From positions 1-7,990 of the forward strand of contig URIN01000051.1 in the NCBI GenBank assembly GCA_900547915.1: DNA of 7,990 bases, read 5' to 3'. The notes below the pieces were generated by a model. That model saw nothing but the letters and a program-made list of their open reading frames with translations, was not told the DNA's origin and ran no database searches. This stretch comes from an uncultured Clostridium sp. GTDB taxonomy: Bacteria; Bacillota; Clostridia; Oscillospirales; Acutalibacteraceae. The translations under genes and the position numbers were made by a program. Positions 1 to 6,914 of the stretch are shown in pieces. Position 1 is the stretch's first letter. Every line of letters begins with the position of its first letter.

Positions 1-164
1 TTTATCTCACTGATATTGAAAAGATTATATTCGGGCAGTTTATCAAGTATTTCACGGTCGTCCGCAAAAAGAAGAGCAACGGCGTCCTGCACGGTACCGA
101 ATGCAAGCTGTCTGAAGCCATCGCATATCTCCTCCTGCGGCGTTTTCTTTTTTCGTCTTCCCAT
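1..164 (-). CDS. Conserved small hypothetical protein, 3' end missing at window edge
   Basis: An open frame begins with ATG at 164 and runs off the left edge after 54 full codons. It begins MGRRKKKTPQEEICDGFRQL and continues with an acidic, helical stretch ending near NLFNISEI. The start is supported by a GGAGG Shine-Dalgarno sequence (171-175 on the complement) six bases upstream. The very basic N-terminus (RRKKK) followed by a helical region is compatible with a nucleic-acid-associated protein. From memory it resembles small conserved Clostridia proteins that are sometimes labelled terminase-small-subunit-like, but no catalytic or binding motif is visible and I do not assign a function. Another frame is open over the same bases, but it lacks this ribosome binding site. 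Existence of the gene is fairly sure; its role is unknown. Confidence 0.72.
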   Translation of the reverse strand, partial: MGRRKKKTPQEEICDGFRQLAFGTVQDAVALLFADDREILDKLPEYNLFNISEI

Positions 165-183
165 ATACGCCTCCGTTCGATTT

Positions 184-198
184 TGAAAGGTCCTTTCA
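184..198. repeat. Perfect 7-bp inverted repeat upstream of left-edge gene
   Basis: TGAAAGG-T-CCTTTCA is a perfect palindrome with a one-base centre. It lies between the candidate promoter and the ribosome binding site of the left-edge gene, a usual place for a repressor operator. No regulator family is identified from the sequence. Confidence 0.4.
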
Positions 199-221
199 CC
201 CTTAGAGCGGAAAACGGCTGT

Positions 222-251
222 TTAATAGCGTGAAAAGGGTATAATTTTGAA
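222..251 (-). promoter_or_regulatory. Weak candidate promoter for the left-edge gene
   Basis: On the minus strand TTCAAA (246-251) lies 18 bp before TATTAA (222-227); each matches four of six consensus positions. Transcription would start near 215, giving a leader of about 50 bases before the ATG at 164. The site lies just downstream of the terminator that ends the anti-sigma gene, which is where a new promoter is expected. The match is modest and could be chance. Confidence 0.25.
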
Positions 252-260
252 AAAAGCAAT

Positions 261-289
261 AAAAAAAGGCGACTGATTTCTCAGCCGCC
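261..289 (-). terminator. Intrinsic terminator of the sigma/anti-sigma operon
   Basis: Read on the minus strand this is a 9-bp stem (GGCGGCTGA pairing with TCAGTCGCC, one G-U pair) closed by a GAAA tetraloop and followed by seven T. It begins 22 bases after the stop codon at 311, so it should end the transcript of the sigma/anti-sigma pair. Confidence 0.93.
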
Positions 290-310
290 CGGAGGTAGGT
301 GTTTTAATAT

Positions 311-1318
311 TTATTTGTAAGCAAAATGTGCCGTGCCTTCGTTGTCAAATGAAACGGTTATAACTTTTTTTGCCTTTTTGCCGTCCTTAAAAGTTACGGT
401 TATCGTAATCTCATCACCCGGAAGAGTGCTTTTATCCATATCGGGGTCATCAAGCAGTGCGTCTACCGCCGCCTGCGGCTGATAACCCACGTTTGTGAGC
501 ATCAGTATGCCGTCTGCGCTATAATGCCTTTCAAGCACTTCATTGGAAATATCGTATCTGTCAACAGTAAGTGTGTCCACTCCGTTTGCAACAACACCAG
601 TACCGCTGAAATATTCAGAAGTATCAGCAAGATCCGTCAGGAAAAACGCATAGCCGTCTTTGTCATCATAACCTATAACATCGGAACATTTTAAAAATTC
701 CACCTGATAATCATACAGGTCGGTGCTTATGCCGCTGAAATACTCAGAAACATCATGTGATGATGCGTAATCGTCAAAAACGGTTTCCGCGCTCTTGCTT
801 TTAAGCTGGCCGTTTATATTCTGAGCGTCAGCATCGGAAACAGGTATAACAGCCGCATAATAATCGCCGTTAAGCATATCACGTATCATTTTGAGTTCAT
901 CAGCATAGAAAAAATAGCCGTTTTCGCATTTGTACTGAACATAATCAATATCATCTCCGCTTACAGCAAAACCTGCATTATTATCCGTATACACACCGGT
1001 ATCGCCGGAACTGTCTGCATATGCATCAACAGTCAGCTCGGGCAGAAATATTTCTTTATCCCCGATAACAGCGCTGTCTGTGATCTCATCAGAAGCCGAT
1101 ACAACGATTATTGAAAACGGCCTGTCTGTATAAGTGGTCTTATAATGTATTCCGCCTGCGCCAGCGGCTATTATTGCCAGCGCCAAAACGCCGCTTAAAA
1201 CAGGCTTTAACGGAAAGTGCTTTTTCTTTGACGTTTTTATTTTTTCAAGCACTCTGGATTCCATATAAGGATCAGGTTTAACGCTGTCAAACGCTTTTTT
1301 GAATTCAGTATCACTCAT
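311..1318 (-). CDS. Membrane-anchored putative anti-sigma factor (335 aa)
   Basis: This is the second gene of a two-gene operon. Its ATG overlaps the end of the ECF sigma gene by 8 bases (ATGAGTGA), and a GGAGG site lies nine bases upstream, so the two are probably translationally coupled. The layout is a short charged cytoplasmic N-terminus (about 1-37, with FKKAFDSVKPDPYMESRVLEK), one membrane segment at about 39-57, and a large acidic extracytoplasmic domain (about 60-335). This is the architecture of anti-sigma factors that hold an ECF sigma at the membrane until an envelope signal arrives. No zinc-binding HxxxCxxC motif of the ZAS type is present, and I cannot name the outer domain. The motif SEYFSG occurs twice, 43 codons apart, hinting at an internal duplication. 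The anti-sigma role is inferred from position and topology. Confidence 0.8.
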   Translation of the reverse strand: MSDTEFKKAFDSVKPDPYMESRVLEKIKTSKKKHFPLKPVLSGVLALAIIAAGAGGIHYKTTYTDRPFSIIVVSASDEITDSAVIGDKEIFLPELTVDAYADSSGDTGVYTDNNAGFAVSGDDIDYVQYKCENGYFFYADELKMIRDMLNGDYYAAVIPVSDADAQNINGQLKSKSAETVFDDYASSHDVSEYFSGISTDLYDYQVEFLKCSDVIGYDDKDGYAFFLTDLADTSEYFSGTGVVANGVDTLTVDRYDISNEVLERHYSADGILMLTNVGYQPQAAVDALLDDPDMDKSTLPGDEITITVTFKDGKKAKKVITVSFDNEGTAHFAYK

Positions 1319-1802
1319 ATCTGTATTCCTCCAGTTCGTTTCTCAGCAATTCCCTGCCCCTTTTGAGCCGCATTTTTACTGCCGACTGACTTATTCTGAG
1401 TGTTTTTGAAATCTCTTTTATCGTCATGTCTTCGTAATAACAAAGGAATATTGCGGTCTTATAGCTTACGGGCAGTTTTTTTATCTTCATACTAATATCA
1501 AGCGCTTTTGATATGTCCCGCTCTTTGTCAGCGGCAACGCCGTCATTGTATTCAGCGCACTGCCTTGCGCGGACTTTCAGGGCGTTGCGGCACATATTCT
1601 GGGTAACTCGTATCAGCCAGGCTTTTTCGTGCTCCTCGTCCTTGAAATCGGGGGAATTATAAAGCAGTTTCATAAACACATTCTGCATAATATCTTCAGC
1701 GTCACAAGTACTGCACATATGCAAAAATGCTATTTTGAATATCAATTGAGAGTGTTTTTCATATTTTTGTCGGAAAATTTCATCAATATCTTTATCTGCC
1801 AT
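1311..1802 (-). CDS. ECF-type RNA polymerase sigma factor (163 aa)
   Basis: This is a compact extracytoplasmic-function sigma factor with only the two essential domains. Region 2 spans about 12-80, including AEDIMQNVFMKLL and the DEEHEKAWLIRVTQNMCRNALK stretch that binds core polymerase and the -10 element. Region 4 spans about 104-157, with a helix-turn-helix (TIKEISKTLRISQSAVKMRL) for the -35 element. Length is typical for the family. The start is set by a strong AAGGAGG site ending four bases before the ATG. The next gene overlaps its stop codon and encodes a membrane protein, so this is probably a sigma/anti-sigma pair responding to cell-surface conditions. Such operons often regulate themselves, but I found no convincing ECF promoter motif upstream. 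Family assignment is firm; the regulon is unknown. Confidence 0.95.
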   Translation of the reverse strand: MADKDIDEIFRQKYEKHSQLIFKIAFLHMCSTCDAEDIMQNVFMKLLYNSPDFKDEEHEKAWLIRVTQNMCRNALKVRARQCAEYNDGVAADKERDISKALDISMKIKKLPVSYKTAIFLCYYEDMTIKEISKTLRISQSAVKMRLKRGRELLRNELEEYRYE

Positions 1803-1910
1803 TTTTCCTCCTTCCCCGCAAAAAAGCGAAACTTATCGCAAAAGCAAAAGCCTGATCAAGCCTTTCACCTATAACACAACTGAGAATACAGAAAAGTCAC
1901 AAATTAATTA

Positions 1911-1954
1911 AACAAAAAGGCGGCAGACCGAAAATTTCTGCTTTTCGGTCTGCC
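1911..1954 (-). terminator. Intrinsic terminator of the hydCBA operon
   Basis: A perfect 13-bp stem (1922-1934 with 1942-1954) encloses a 7-base loop. On the minus strand it is followed by GCC and then TTTTTGTTT. It starts 13 bases after the hydA stop codon and should end the hydrogenase transcript. The outer bases 1919-1921 can pair further if one base is bulged. Confidence 0.93.
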
Positions 1955-1967
1955 TGCCGTAAAACTT

Positions 1968-3683
1968 TTAATATTCATCACGCGGAGTATATGTGGTGTG
2001 CAGAAGATGATGAGCCTTTTCGCTGTTTGGCTTTTCGAGATATTCCTTGTAAAGCCTTTCTATAACAGGCGAATCGTGTGAACGCCTGAGTTTGAGTGAC
2101 GAATCCTCATCATAAAGCGCTTTAGCGCGAAGTTCTTTGATTGGCACTGTATTTCGTGTTGCATCCCTTTGTATAGGCTGACCGCCGCCGTTTATACATC
2201 CGCCTGGGCACGCCATTATCTCTATAAAATGATAAGGAGATTTACCGCTTTCAACCTCTTCACAAAGCTTTCTTGCATCCGCAAGACCGCTTGCCGCGGC
2301 AACTTTTATCTCAATTCCCGCAACATTATAAGTGGCTGTTCTTATTCCGTTTACGCCTCTGACTTCACTGAAATCAACAAGCTTGAAATCACCGTCCAAA
2401 ATATTTGCGGCTGTTCTGAGCGCCGCTTCCATAACGCCGCCCGTTGCGCCGAAAATAACGCCTGCGCCGCTGGCAACGTCAAACGGTGAATCAAACTCCT
2501 CGTCCTTAAGAGCGTTAAAATTGATAGCCGCACCGCTTATCATCTGACCGAGTTCACGTGTGGTGATAGCTGCGTCCACATCGCCCTCCATTTCGGGGCG
2601 TGTTATCTCAAATTTCTTTGCCGTGCACGGAATTACTGAAACCACATACAAATCCTTTGGATCTATACCCTCTTTCTCGCAGTAATATGTTTTAAGCAGT
2701 GCGCCGAACATCTGCTGCGGTGATTTACAAGTTGAAAGATTGGGCAGGAGCGAATGGAAATTATGCTCCGCAAACTTTACCCACCCTGGACAGCACGAAG
2801 TGAACATAGGAAGCGGTTTCTTGTTCTTTATTCTGTCCACAAGTTCGTTTGCTTCTTCAAGGATAGTCAGATCGGCTGTGACGTCCATATCAAACACAGC
2901 GTCCGCACCAAGCCTTCTTATTGCTCCGGGCAGTTTCTTTTCAACATTTGTGCCTATCGGCAGATCAAATTCCTCACCGAGCGTTGCTCTGATAGCAGGC
3001 GCAGTGAAAAACACCACTCTTTTTGACGGGTCAGCAATAGCCTCCCACACATCAGGTACGCTAGACTTTTCATAAAGCGCGCCTACGGGGCACGAAACAA
3101 CACACTGACCGCATCCCACGCACGCCGTTTCCTGAAGCGGAATATCAAAAGCACAGCCGATAGTTTTGTTGTGACCTCTGTTTCTAGGCCCGATAACCCC
3201 CACCGTCTGTTTTGCGCAGGTTGCTGTGCAGCGCATACAGTGGATACACTTGTTGTTGTCCCTTACAAGATATGATGAGGAATAATCGACCTCCTGAAGC
3301 ATTTCCGTGTCGGGGAATCTGTCCTCATCAACGCCGTAGTCCTTGCAGAGCTTCTGAAGCTCGCATCTGCTTGAGCGCACGCAGGAAAGGCATTTTTTGT
3401 GGTGCTCCGAAAGCAACAGTTCAAGAGTTGTCTGCCTTGACTGGCGCACCTTCGGTGTATTAGTCCACACCTCAAGACCCTCTTCAACGGGGTAAACACA
3501 GGAAGCCACAAGGCTTCTTGCGCCCTTTACCTCAACTATGCACACGCGGCAGGCGCCTATGCAGTTTATTTCTTTTAAATAGCAGAGCGACGGTATATCT
3601 ATCCCCGCAAGCCTTGCGGCTTCGATGATAGTGGTGCCTTCCTCCGCTTCAACGGGTATTCCGTTTATCTTAAGTTTAACCAT
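1968..3683 (-). CDS. hydA: [FeFe] hydrogenase catalytic subunit HydA/HndD-type (571 aa)
   Basis: Catalytic subunit of a soluble NAD(P)-linked [FeFe] hydrogenase; it makes or splits H2 at the H-cluster. Domains in order: a plant-type [2Fe-2S] ferredoxin (C34, C45, C48, C62); a His-Cys [4Fe-4S] site (H94, C98, C101, C107); two ferredoxin [4Fe-4S] clusters (C146/149/152/156 and C188/191/194/198); the H-cluster domain with TSCCPGW (C297, C298), IPCTAKKFE (C353) and MACPGGC (C492, C496); and the C-terminal small-subunit region ending near EKAHHLLHTTYTPR. Proton-path residues equivalent to CpI C299, E279, S319 and E282 are all present. Unusually, the Met of the L2 motif MPC is Ile (I351). The first ATG is at 3689, but the AAGGGGG site lies two bases from it and eight bases from the ATG at 3683, so the latter is preferred. 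It is the last gene of the operon, 13 bases after hydB. Confidence 0.97.
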   Translation of the reverse strand: MVKLKINGIPVEAEEGTTIIEAARLAGIDIPSLCYLKEINCIGACRVCIVEVKGARSLVASCVYPVEEGLEVWTNTPKVRQSRQTTLELLLSEHHKKCLSCVRSSRCELQKLCKDYGVDEDRFPDTEMLQEVDYSSSYLVRDNNKCIHCMRCTATCAKQTVGVIGPRNRGHNKTIGCAFDIPLQETACVGCGQCVVSCPVGALYEKSSVPDVWEAIADPSKRVVFFTAPAIRATLGEEFDLPIGTNVEKKLPGAIRRLGADAVFDMDVTADLTILEEANELVDRIKNKKPLPMFTSCCPGWVKFAEHNFHSLLPNLSTCKSPQQMFGALLKTYYCEKEGIDPKDLYVVSVIPCTAKKFEITRPEMEGDVDAAITTRELGQMISGAAINFNALKDEEFDSPFDVASGAGVIFGATGGVMEAALRTAANILDGDFKLVDFSEVRGVNGIRTATYNVAGIEIKVAAASGLADARKLCEEVESGKSPYHFIEIMACPGGCINGGGQPIQRDATRNTVPIKELRAKALYDEDSSLKLRRSHDSPVIERLYKEYLEKPNSEKAHHLLHTTYTPRDEY

Positions 3684-3696
3684 ATTCATCGCCCCC

Positions 3697-5589
3697 TTAT
3701 TTCTTCTCTATTGCCTCAAAGTGGCAGTTGCTCATACAAAGACCGCACTTGATACACTTATCAGGATCTATTGTATGCGGCTCACGCACATTTCCGGTGA
3801 TAGCGCCTACAGGACAGTTGCGCGCACAGAGCGTGCAGCCGCGGCATTTTTCCGGATTTATCGTGAATGAAAGGAGCGCCGTACACACGTGAGCTGGGCA
3901 GCGTTTGTTTTTAATATGCTCAAGATATTCCTCACCGAACGCGTTGAGTGTGGAGAGAATGGGATTTGCCGCAGTCTGACCGAGAGCGCAGAGCGAGGAA
4001 TTTTTCATATGATTTGAAAGTTCTTTTATCTTGTCAAGATCCTCAATAGTTGCGGTTCCGTCTGTAATTCTTGTGAGGTAATCAAGCAATTTGCGTGTTC
4101 CTATACGGCATGGAGTACATTTGCCGCAGCTTTCGTCCACCGTAAATTCAAGGTAGAATTTTGAAATATCCACCATACAGGTGTCCTCATCAAGAATTAT
4201 CATTCCGCCAGAGCCCATCATGGAACCTATTTCTATAAGGTTATCATAATCAATAGGAACATCCATATAATCTGCGCTGATGCATCCGCCTGACGGACCT
4301 CCTGTTTGCGCCGCCTTGAATTTTTTGCCGTTCGGCACACCACCGCCTATTTCCTCTACTATCTCACGGATAGTTGTGCCCATAGGTACTTCAACAAGGC
4401 CAACATTGTTTATCTTGCCGCCGAGCGCAAATACTTTTGTGCCCTTTGATTTTTCTGTGCCTATTGAAGAATACCACTTTGCGCCGCGAAGAATAATAGG
4501 CGCAATATTTGCGTATGTTTCAACATTATTCAAAATGGTTGGTTTGCCGAAAAGACCCTTTACAGCAGGGAATGGCGGTCTCGGGCGAGGCTCACCCCTG
4601 TGACCCTCAATGGAGGTCATAAGAGCTGTTTCTTCTCCGCAGACGAAAGCGCCTGCGCCAAGCCTTATTTCAATATCAAACTCAAAATCAGTGCCGAGGA
4701 TATTTTTGCCCAGAAGTCCGTATTCCTTTGCTTGCTGAATAGCAATCCTGAGCCTTGAAACAGCTATCGGATATTCAGCACGTACATAAACGAAGCCCTG
4801 CTTGGCACCAATGGTGTAGCCTGCGATAGCCATTGCCTCTATAACAGCGTGCGGGTCACCCTCAAGAACGGAGCGGTCCATAAACGCACCGGGGTCTCCC
4901 TCATCTGCGTTACAGCAAACATATTTTATGTCATTATCCTGCGCCATTGCAAAAGACCATTTGCGCCCTGTTGGGAAACCGGCGCCGCCTCTGCCGCGCA
5001 GACCAGCTTCAAGCAGTTCGTCTATAACCTGCTGAGGTGTCATCTGAGTAAGAACCTTTGCAAGCGCCTGATAAGCGTTTGCACCTATTGCCTCCTCAAT
5101 ATTCTCCGGGTCAATCATACCGCAGTTTCTAAGCGCAATTCGCATCTGTTTTTTATAAAACGGAGTTTCGGCAAGCGGTATTGTACTGCCGTCTTTATGT
5201 ACAGTTTCGGGATACAGATATTTATTGATAGGCTTTCCGCCTTTTTTAAGATGGCCCTCAACAATTTCGGGAATTTCCTGAGCTGTTACCTTGCTGTAAA
5301 ATGAACCCTCGGGATAAACTATCATAATAGGGCCGAGCGAGCATAAACCGAAGCATCCTGTTCTGACTACAAGAACGTCATCAATACCCTGATTTTCAAG
5401 TTCTTTTCTTAGTGCTTTAAGAACCTTTTTTGAGCCCGATGAAGTACAGCCAGTGCCTCCGCAGACGAGCACCTGTTTTCTGTATTCCGTTTTCTTTTCA
5501 AGTTTTTCACTTTCAGATGCGGCAAGCTTTCGCACAAGAACAAGATCTCTGTATCTGTCTCTTATCTCATTTAACTCATTTATCGTCAT
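3697..5589 (-). CDS. hydB: Hydrogenase NADH/FMN subunit HydB/HndC-type (NuoF-like, 630 aa)
   Basis: Flavin- and NAD(H)-binding subunit that passes electrons between NADH, ferredoxin and HydA. Domains in order: an N-terminal thioredoxin-like [2Fe-2S] domain (C43, C48, C79, C83); a NuoF core with FMN/NADH motifs GLRGRGGAGFPTGRKW (about 196-211) and NADEGDPGAFMDR (about 227-239); the N3-type [4Fe-4S] site (ESCGKCTPCR, C488/491/494, and C534); and two C-terminal ferredoxin clusters (C582/585/588/592 and C612/615/618/622). The extra N- and C-terminal modules are the hallmark of bifurcating-type HydB/HndC rather than plain NuoF. A TTG at 5640 would lengthen the frame by 17 codons, but ATG at 5589 has a GGTGAG site five bases upstream and overlaps hydC by only 14 bases, so it is chosen. 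A CPAHVC motif precedes the C-terminal clusters. Confidence 0.97.
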   Translation of the reverse strand: MTINELNEIRDRYRDLVLVRKLAASESEKLEKKTEYRKQVLVCGGTGCTSSGSKKVLKALRKELENQGIDDVLVVRTGCFGLCSLGPIMIVYPEGSFYSKVTAQEIPEIVEGHLKKGGKPINKYLYPETVHKDGSTIPLAETPFYKKQMRIALRNCGMIDPENIEEAIGANAYQALAKVLTQMTPQQVIDELLEAGLRGRGGAGFPTGRKWSFAMAQDNDIKYVCCNADEGDPGAFMDRSVLEGDPHAVIEAMAIAGYTIGAKQGFVYVRAEYPIAVSRLRIAIQQAKEYGLLGKNILGTDFEFDIEIRLGAGAFVCGEETALMTSIEGHRGEPRPRPPFPAVKGLFGKPTILNNVETYANIAPIILRGAKWYSSIGTEKSKGTKVFALGGKINNVGLVEVPMGTTIREIVEEIGGGVPNGKKFKAAQTGGPSGGCISADYMDVPIDYDNLIEIGSMMGSGGMIILDEDTCMVDISKFYLEFTVDESCGKCTPCRIGTRKLLDYLTRITDGTATIEDLDKIKELSNHMKNSSLCALGQTAANPILSTLNAFGEEYLEHIKNKRCPAHVCTALLSFTINPEKCRGCTLCARNCPVGAITGNVREPHTIDPDKCIKCGLCMSNCHFEAIEKK

Positions 5590-6094
5590 CAGACTCACCG
5601 CCCTTCTCGTTTTCAATATACATATCGAGTATTGCGTCAACCTTATTTACATCAAGATTACCGTATACTTCATCATCTATCATAATTACGGGAGCAAGTC
5701 CGCACGCACCAACGCAGCGGCAGGAATCGATACTAAACAGTCTGTCCTCTGTGCATTCTCCGTTTTTAATACCAAGGCGTTCCTCTATTCTTTTTAGCAC
5801 CTTATCAGCACCCTTAACATAACACGCCGTGCCGAGACATACGGAGATCTGATGCTTGCCTTTTGGCGTAAGATTGAACTGACTGTAAAATGAAGCGACA
5901 CCGTAGACATCGGCAATTGAAATATTAAGAGCTTCGGCAATTCTCTGCTGAATTTCATACGGCAAATAACCGTAAATATCCTGTGCCTCTTGCAAAACAG
6001 GCATAAGCCTGCCCGGTGTATCCTTGTATTTTTCAAAAACCTCGTTAAGCCTTTCCCTTTGGCTTCGGGTTTCATCAGTAAGCATATTCTTCAT
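5576..6094 (-). CDS. hydC: Hydrogenase [2Fe-2S] subunit HydC/HndA-type (NuoE-like, 172 aa)
   Basis: Small iron-sulfur subunit of the trimeric hydrogenase, homologous to complex I NuoE. The N-terminal part (about 10-80) is the helical NuoE domain with LMPVLQEAQDIYGYLP and ISIADVYGVASFYSQF. The C-terminal part is a thioredoxin-like fold with the [2Fe-2S] ligands C86 and C91 (CLGTAC) and C127 and C131 (CVGAC). An additional Cys (C125) lies two residues before the third ligand. Length is normal for the family. The ATG follows a GGGGGAG site at five bases. It is the first gene of the operon; its end overlaps hydB by 14 bases, which suggests translational coupling. The C-B-A order matches that of other trimeric hydrogenase operons such as that of Thermotoga maritima. 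Confidence 0.96.
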   Translation of the reverse strand: MKNMLTDETRSQRERLNEVFEKYKDTPGRLMPVLQEAQDIYGYLPYEIQQRIAEALNISIADVYGVASFYSQFNLTPKGKHQISVCLGTACYVKGADKVLKRIEERLGIKNGECTEDRLFSIDSCRCVGACGLAPVIMIDDEVYGNLDVNKVDAILDMYIENEKGGESDDDK

Positions 6095-6178
6095 ATAACT
6101 CCCCCGTTTTTTGAAAAAATGAATTGAATTTTATTTTACTATAAATTTTATCAAAAATCTATACTTTTTAAATAAAAT

Positions 6179-6207
6179 ATTTTAACGTTTAGTTAATTTT
6201 TTATCAA
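6179..6207 (-). promoter_or_regulatory. Sigma-A-type promoter of hydCBA
   Basis: On the minus strand TTGATA (6202-6207) and TAAAAT (6179-6184) are separated by exactly 17 bp. The start point would be near 6172, giving a leader of about 78 bases before hydC. The whole 6095-6257 gap is AT-rich and contains no ORF. This is the best -35/-10 match in it. Confidence 0.65.
6182..6196. promoter_or_regulatory. Possible operator between -35 and -10 of hydCBA
   Basis: TTAAC-GTTTA-GTTAA is a 5-bp inverted repeat that overlaps the first bases of the -10 box and the spacer of the hydrogenase promoter, where a bound repressor would block polymerase. It is not the usual Rex site, whose half-sites face the other way (TTGTTAA then TTAACAA). 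In such AT-rich DNA a short repeat may be chance. Confidence 0.3.
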
Positions 6208-6257
6208 TTTAGTACAAACCGCTATTCATTTAAATAAATTTCCAGCTGATTTCAAAC

Positions 6258-6282
6258 AAAAAAAGCCGCGAAAAACGCGGCT
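6258..6282 (-). terminator. Intrinsic terminator of agrDB
   Basis: A perfect 7-bp stem (AGCCGCG with CGCGGCT) has an AAAAA loop on the plus strand. Read on the minus strand it is followed by a run of T. It lies about 40 bases after the agrB stop codon and separates the agr-like pair from the hydrogenase promoter. Confidence 0.92.
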
Positions 6283-6320
6283 GTGTTATTAAATAAACGA
6301 TTTTTTATGTTAAATCGAAG

Positions 6321-6914
6321 TTATTTGCATTTTTTGCTTTCTCTGAGGTTTTGTATTTTACCTGCTGCAATAAGCGCGCCCTCTAAAATCAGCGCAAGAC
6401 ACAACGGAGCGAGCGTAAACTCAAACCTGAAGATGGCAGATAAGACTGTAAGCACACATATCACAGCAATTATCAGCAGAGCTATTTTCCTGCACCGCTT
6501 TTTCTCCGCAGCGCTTAGCGGTTTTGACGGTGTGTCAAGAGGGCTGAAAATAACTGTAAGAACCGTGAATACTGCCGCAGGCACGATAAGATAAATCGAA
6601 AAACCGAAATCACGCGCAAGCCGGCACATAAGTATACAAATAAATATTGTTGATAAAGAAAGGACAGTACACTTTATTTCCGTATCGGCGTGAAAGCCGC
6701 CGGCAAATCTTCTGACAAACTGAAACGCTATGAAAAAGACTATGCCTTGAACGGGGCAGCCGAGCAATAAGCCGAGTATAACGGCAAGAACAAAATAAGC
6801 GGCGTGTGAAAACAGCATAAAGAAACCGTAAACATAGAGTTCACGGTTTCCTTCGCTGACCGAACCTTTTTCAATAAGCCTTTCGGTAAGCTTTTCGGCA
6901 AAAGAGCCTATCAT
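6321..6914 (-). CDS. agrB: AgrB-like peptide-processing membrane protease (197 aa)
   Basis: Integral membrane cysteine endopeptidase of the accessory gene regulator B family. It cuts the AgrD precursor and forms the thiolactone ring of the autoinducing peptide. The diagnostic motif RRFAGGFHADTEIKC (68-82) carries the catalytic His75 and Cys82, spaced seven residues apart as in Staphylococcus aureus AgrB (His77, Cys84). Around it are about five to six hydrophobic segments (roughly 28-52, 54-66, 83-98, 104-123, 143-160, 167-185), and the protein ends in a basic tail. Its ATG shares one base with the stop codon of the upstream agrD (TAATG), so the pair is translationally coupled. The order is D then B, the reverse of the S. 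aureus operon. No agrC or agrA follows; a terminator comes next. Confidence 0.93.
   Translation of the reverse strand: MIGSFAEKLTERLIEKGSVSEGNRELYVYGFFMLFSHAAYFVLAVILGLLLGCPVQGIVFFIAFQFVRRFAGGFHADTEIKCTVLSLSTIFICILMCRLARDFGFSIYLIVPAAVFTVLTVIFSPLDTPSKPLSAAEKKRCRKIALLIIAVICVLTVLSAIFRFEFTLAPLCLALILEGALIAAGKIQNLRESKKCK

Noticed and set aside
2..259. Longer minus-strand ORF overlapping the left-edge gene
   Set aside because: It has no ribosome binding site. Its very basic, low-complexity translation is a frame-shifted shadow of the gene starting at 164, which has a proper GGAGG.
1821..1843. Hairpin GCGA/TCGC in the sigma-factor leader as an attenuator
   Set aside because: The stem is only four base pairs, too weak to support a call.
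1866..1905. ECF-type autoregulatory promoter before the sigma gene (TGTGACTTTT on the minus strand)
   Set aside because: The -35-like element is suggestive, but no convincing -10 partner at the right distance was found.
4849..5304. Plus-strand ORF of 151 codons opposite hydB
   Set aside because: It lies entirely antisense to strongly conserved NuoF-like coding sequence and shows no recognisable domain or start signal. The other plus-strand frames over hydA, hydB and hydC are likewise shadows.
5590..5640. TTG start 17 codons upstream for hydB
   Set aside because: It would overlap hydC by 65 bases and lacks a good ribosome binding site. ATG at 5589 has one.
6182..6196. Rex-binding site in the hydCBA promoter
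   Set aside because: The half-sites TTAAC...GTTAA face outward, whereas Rex sites are GTTAA...TTAAC. It is kept only as an unassigned inverted repeat.
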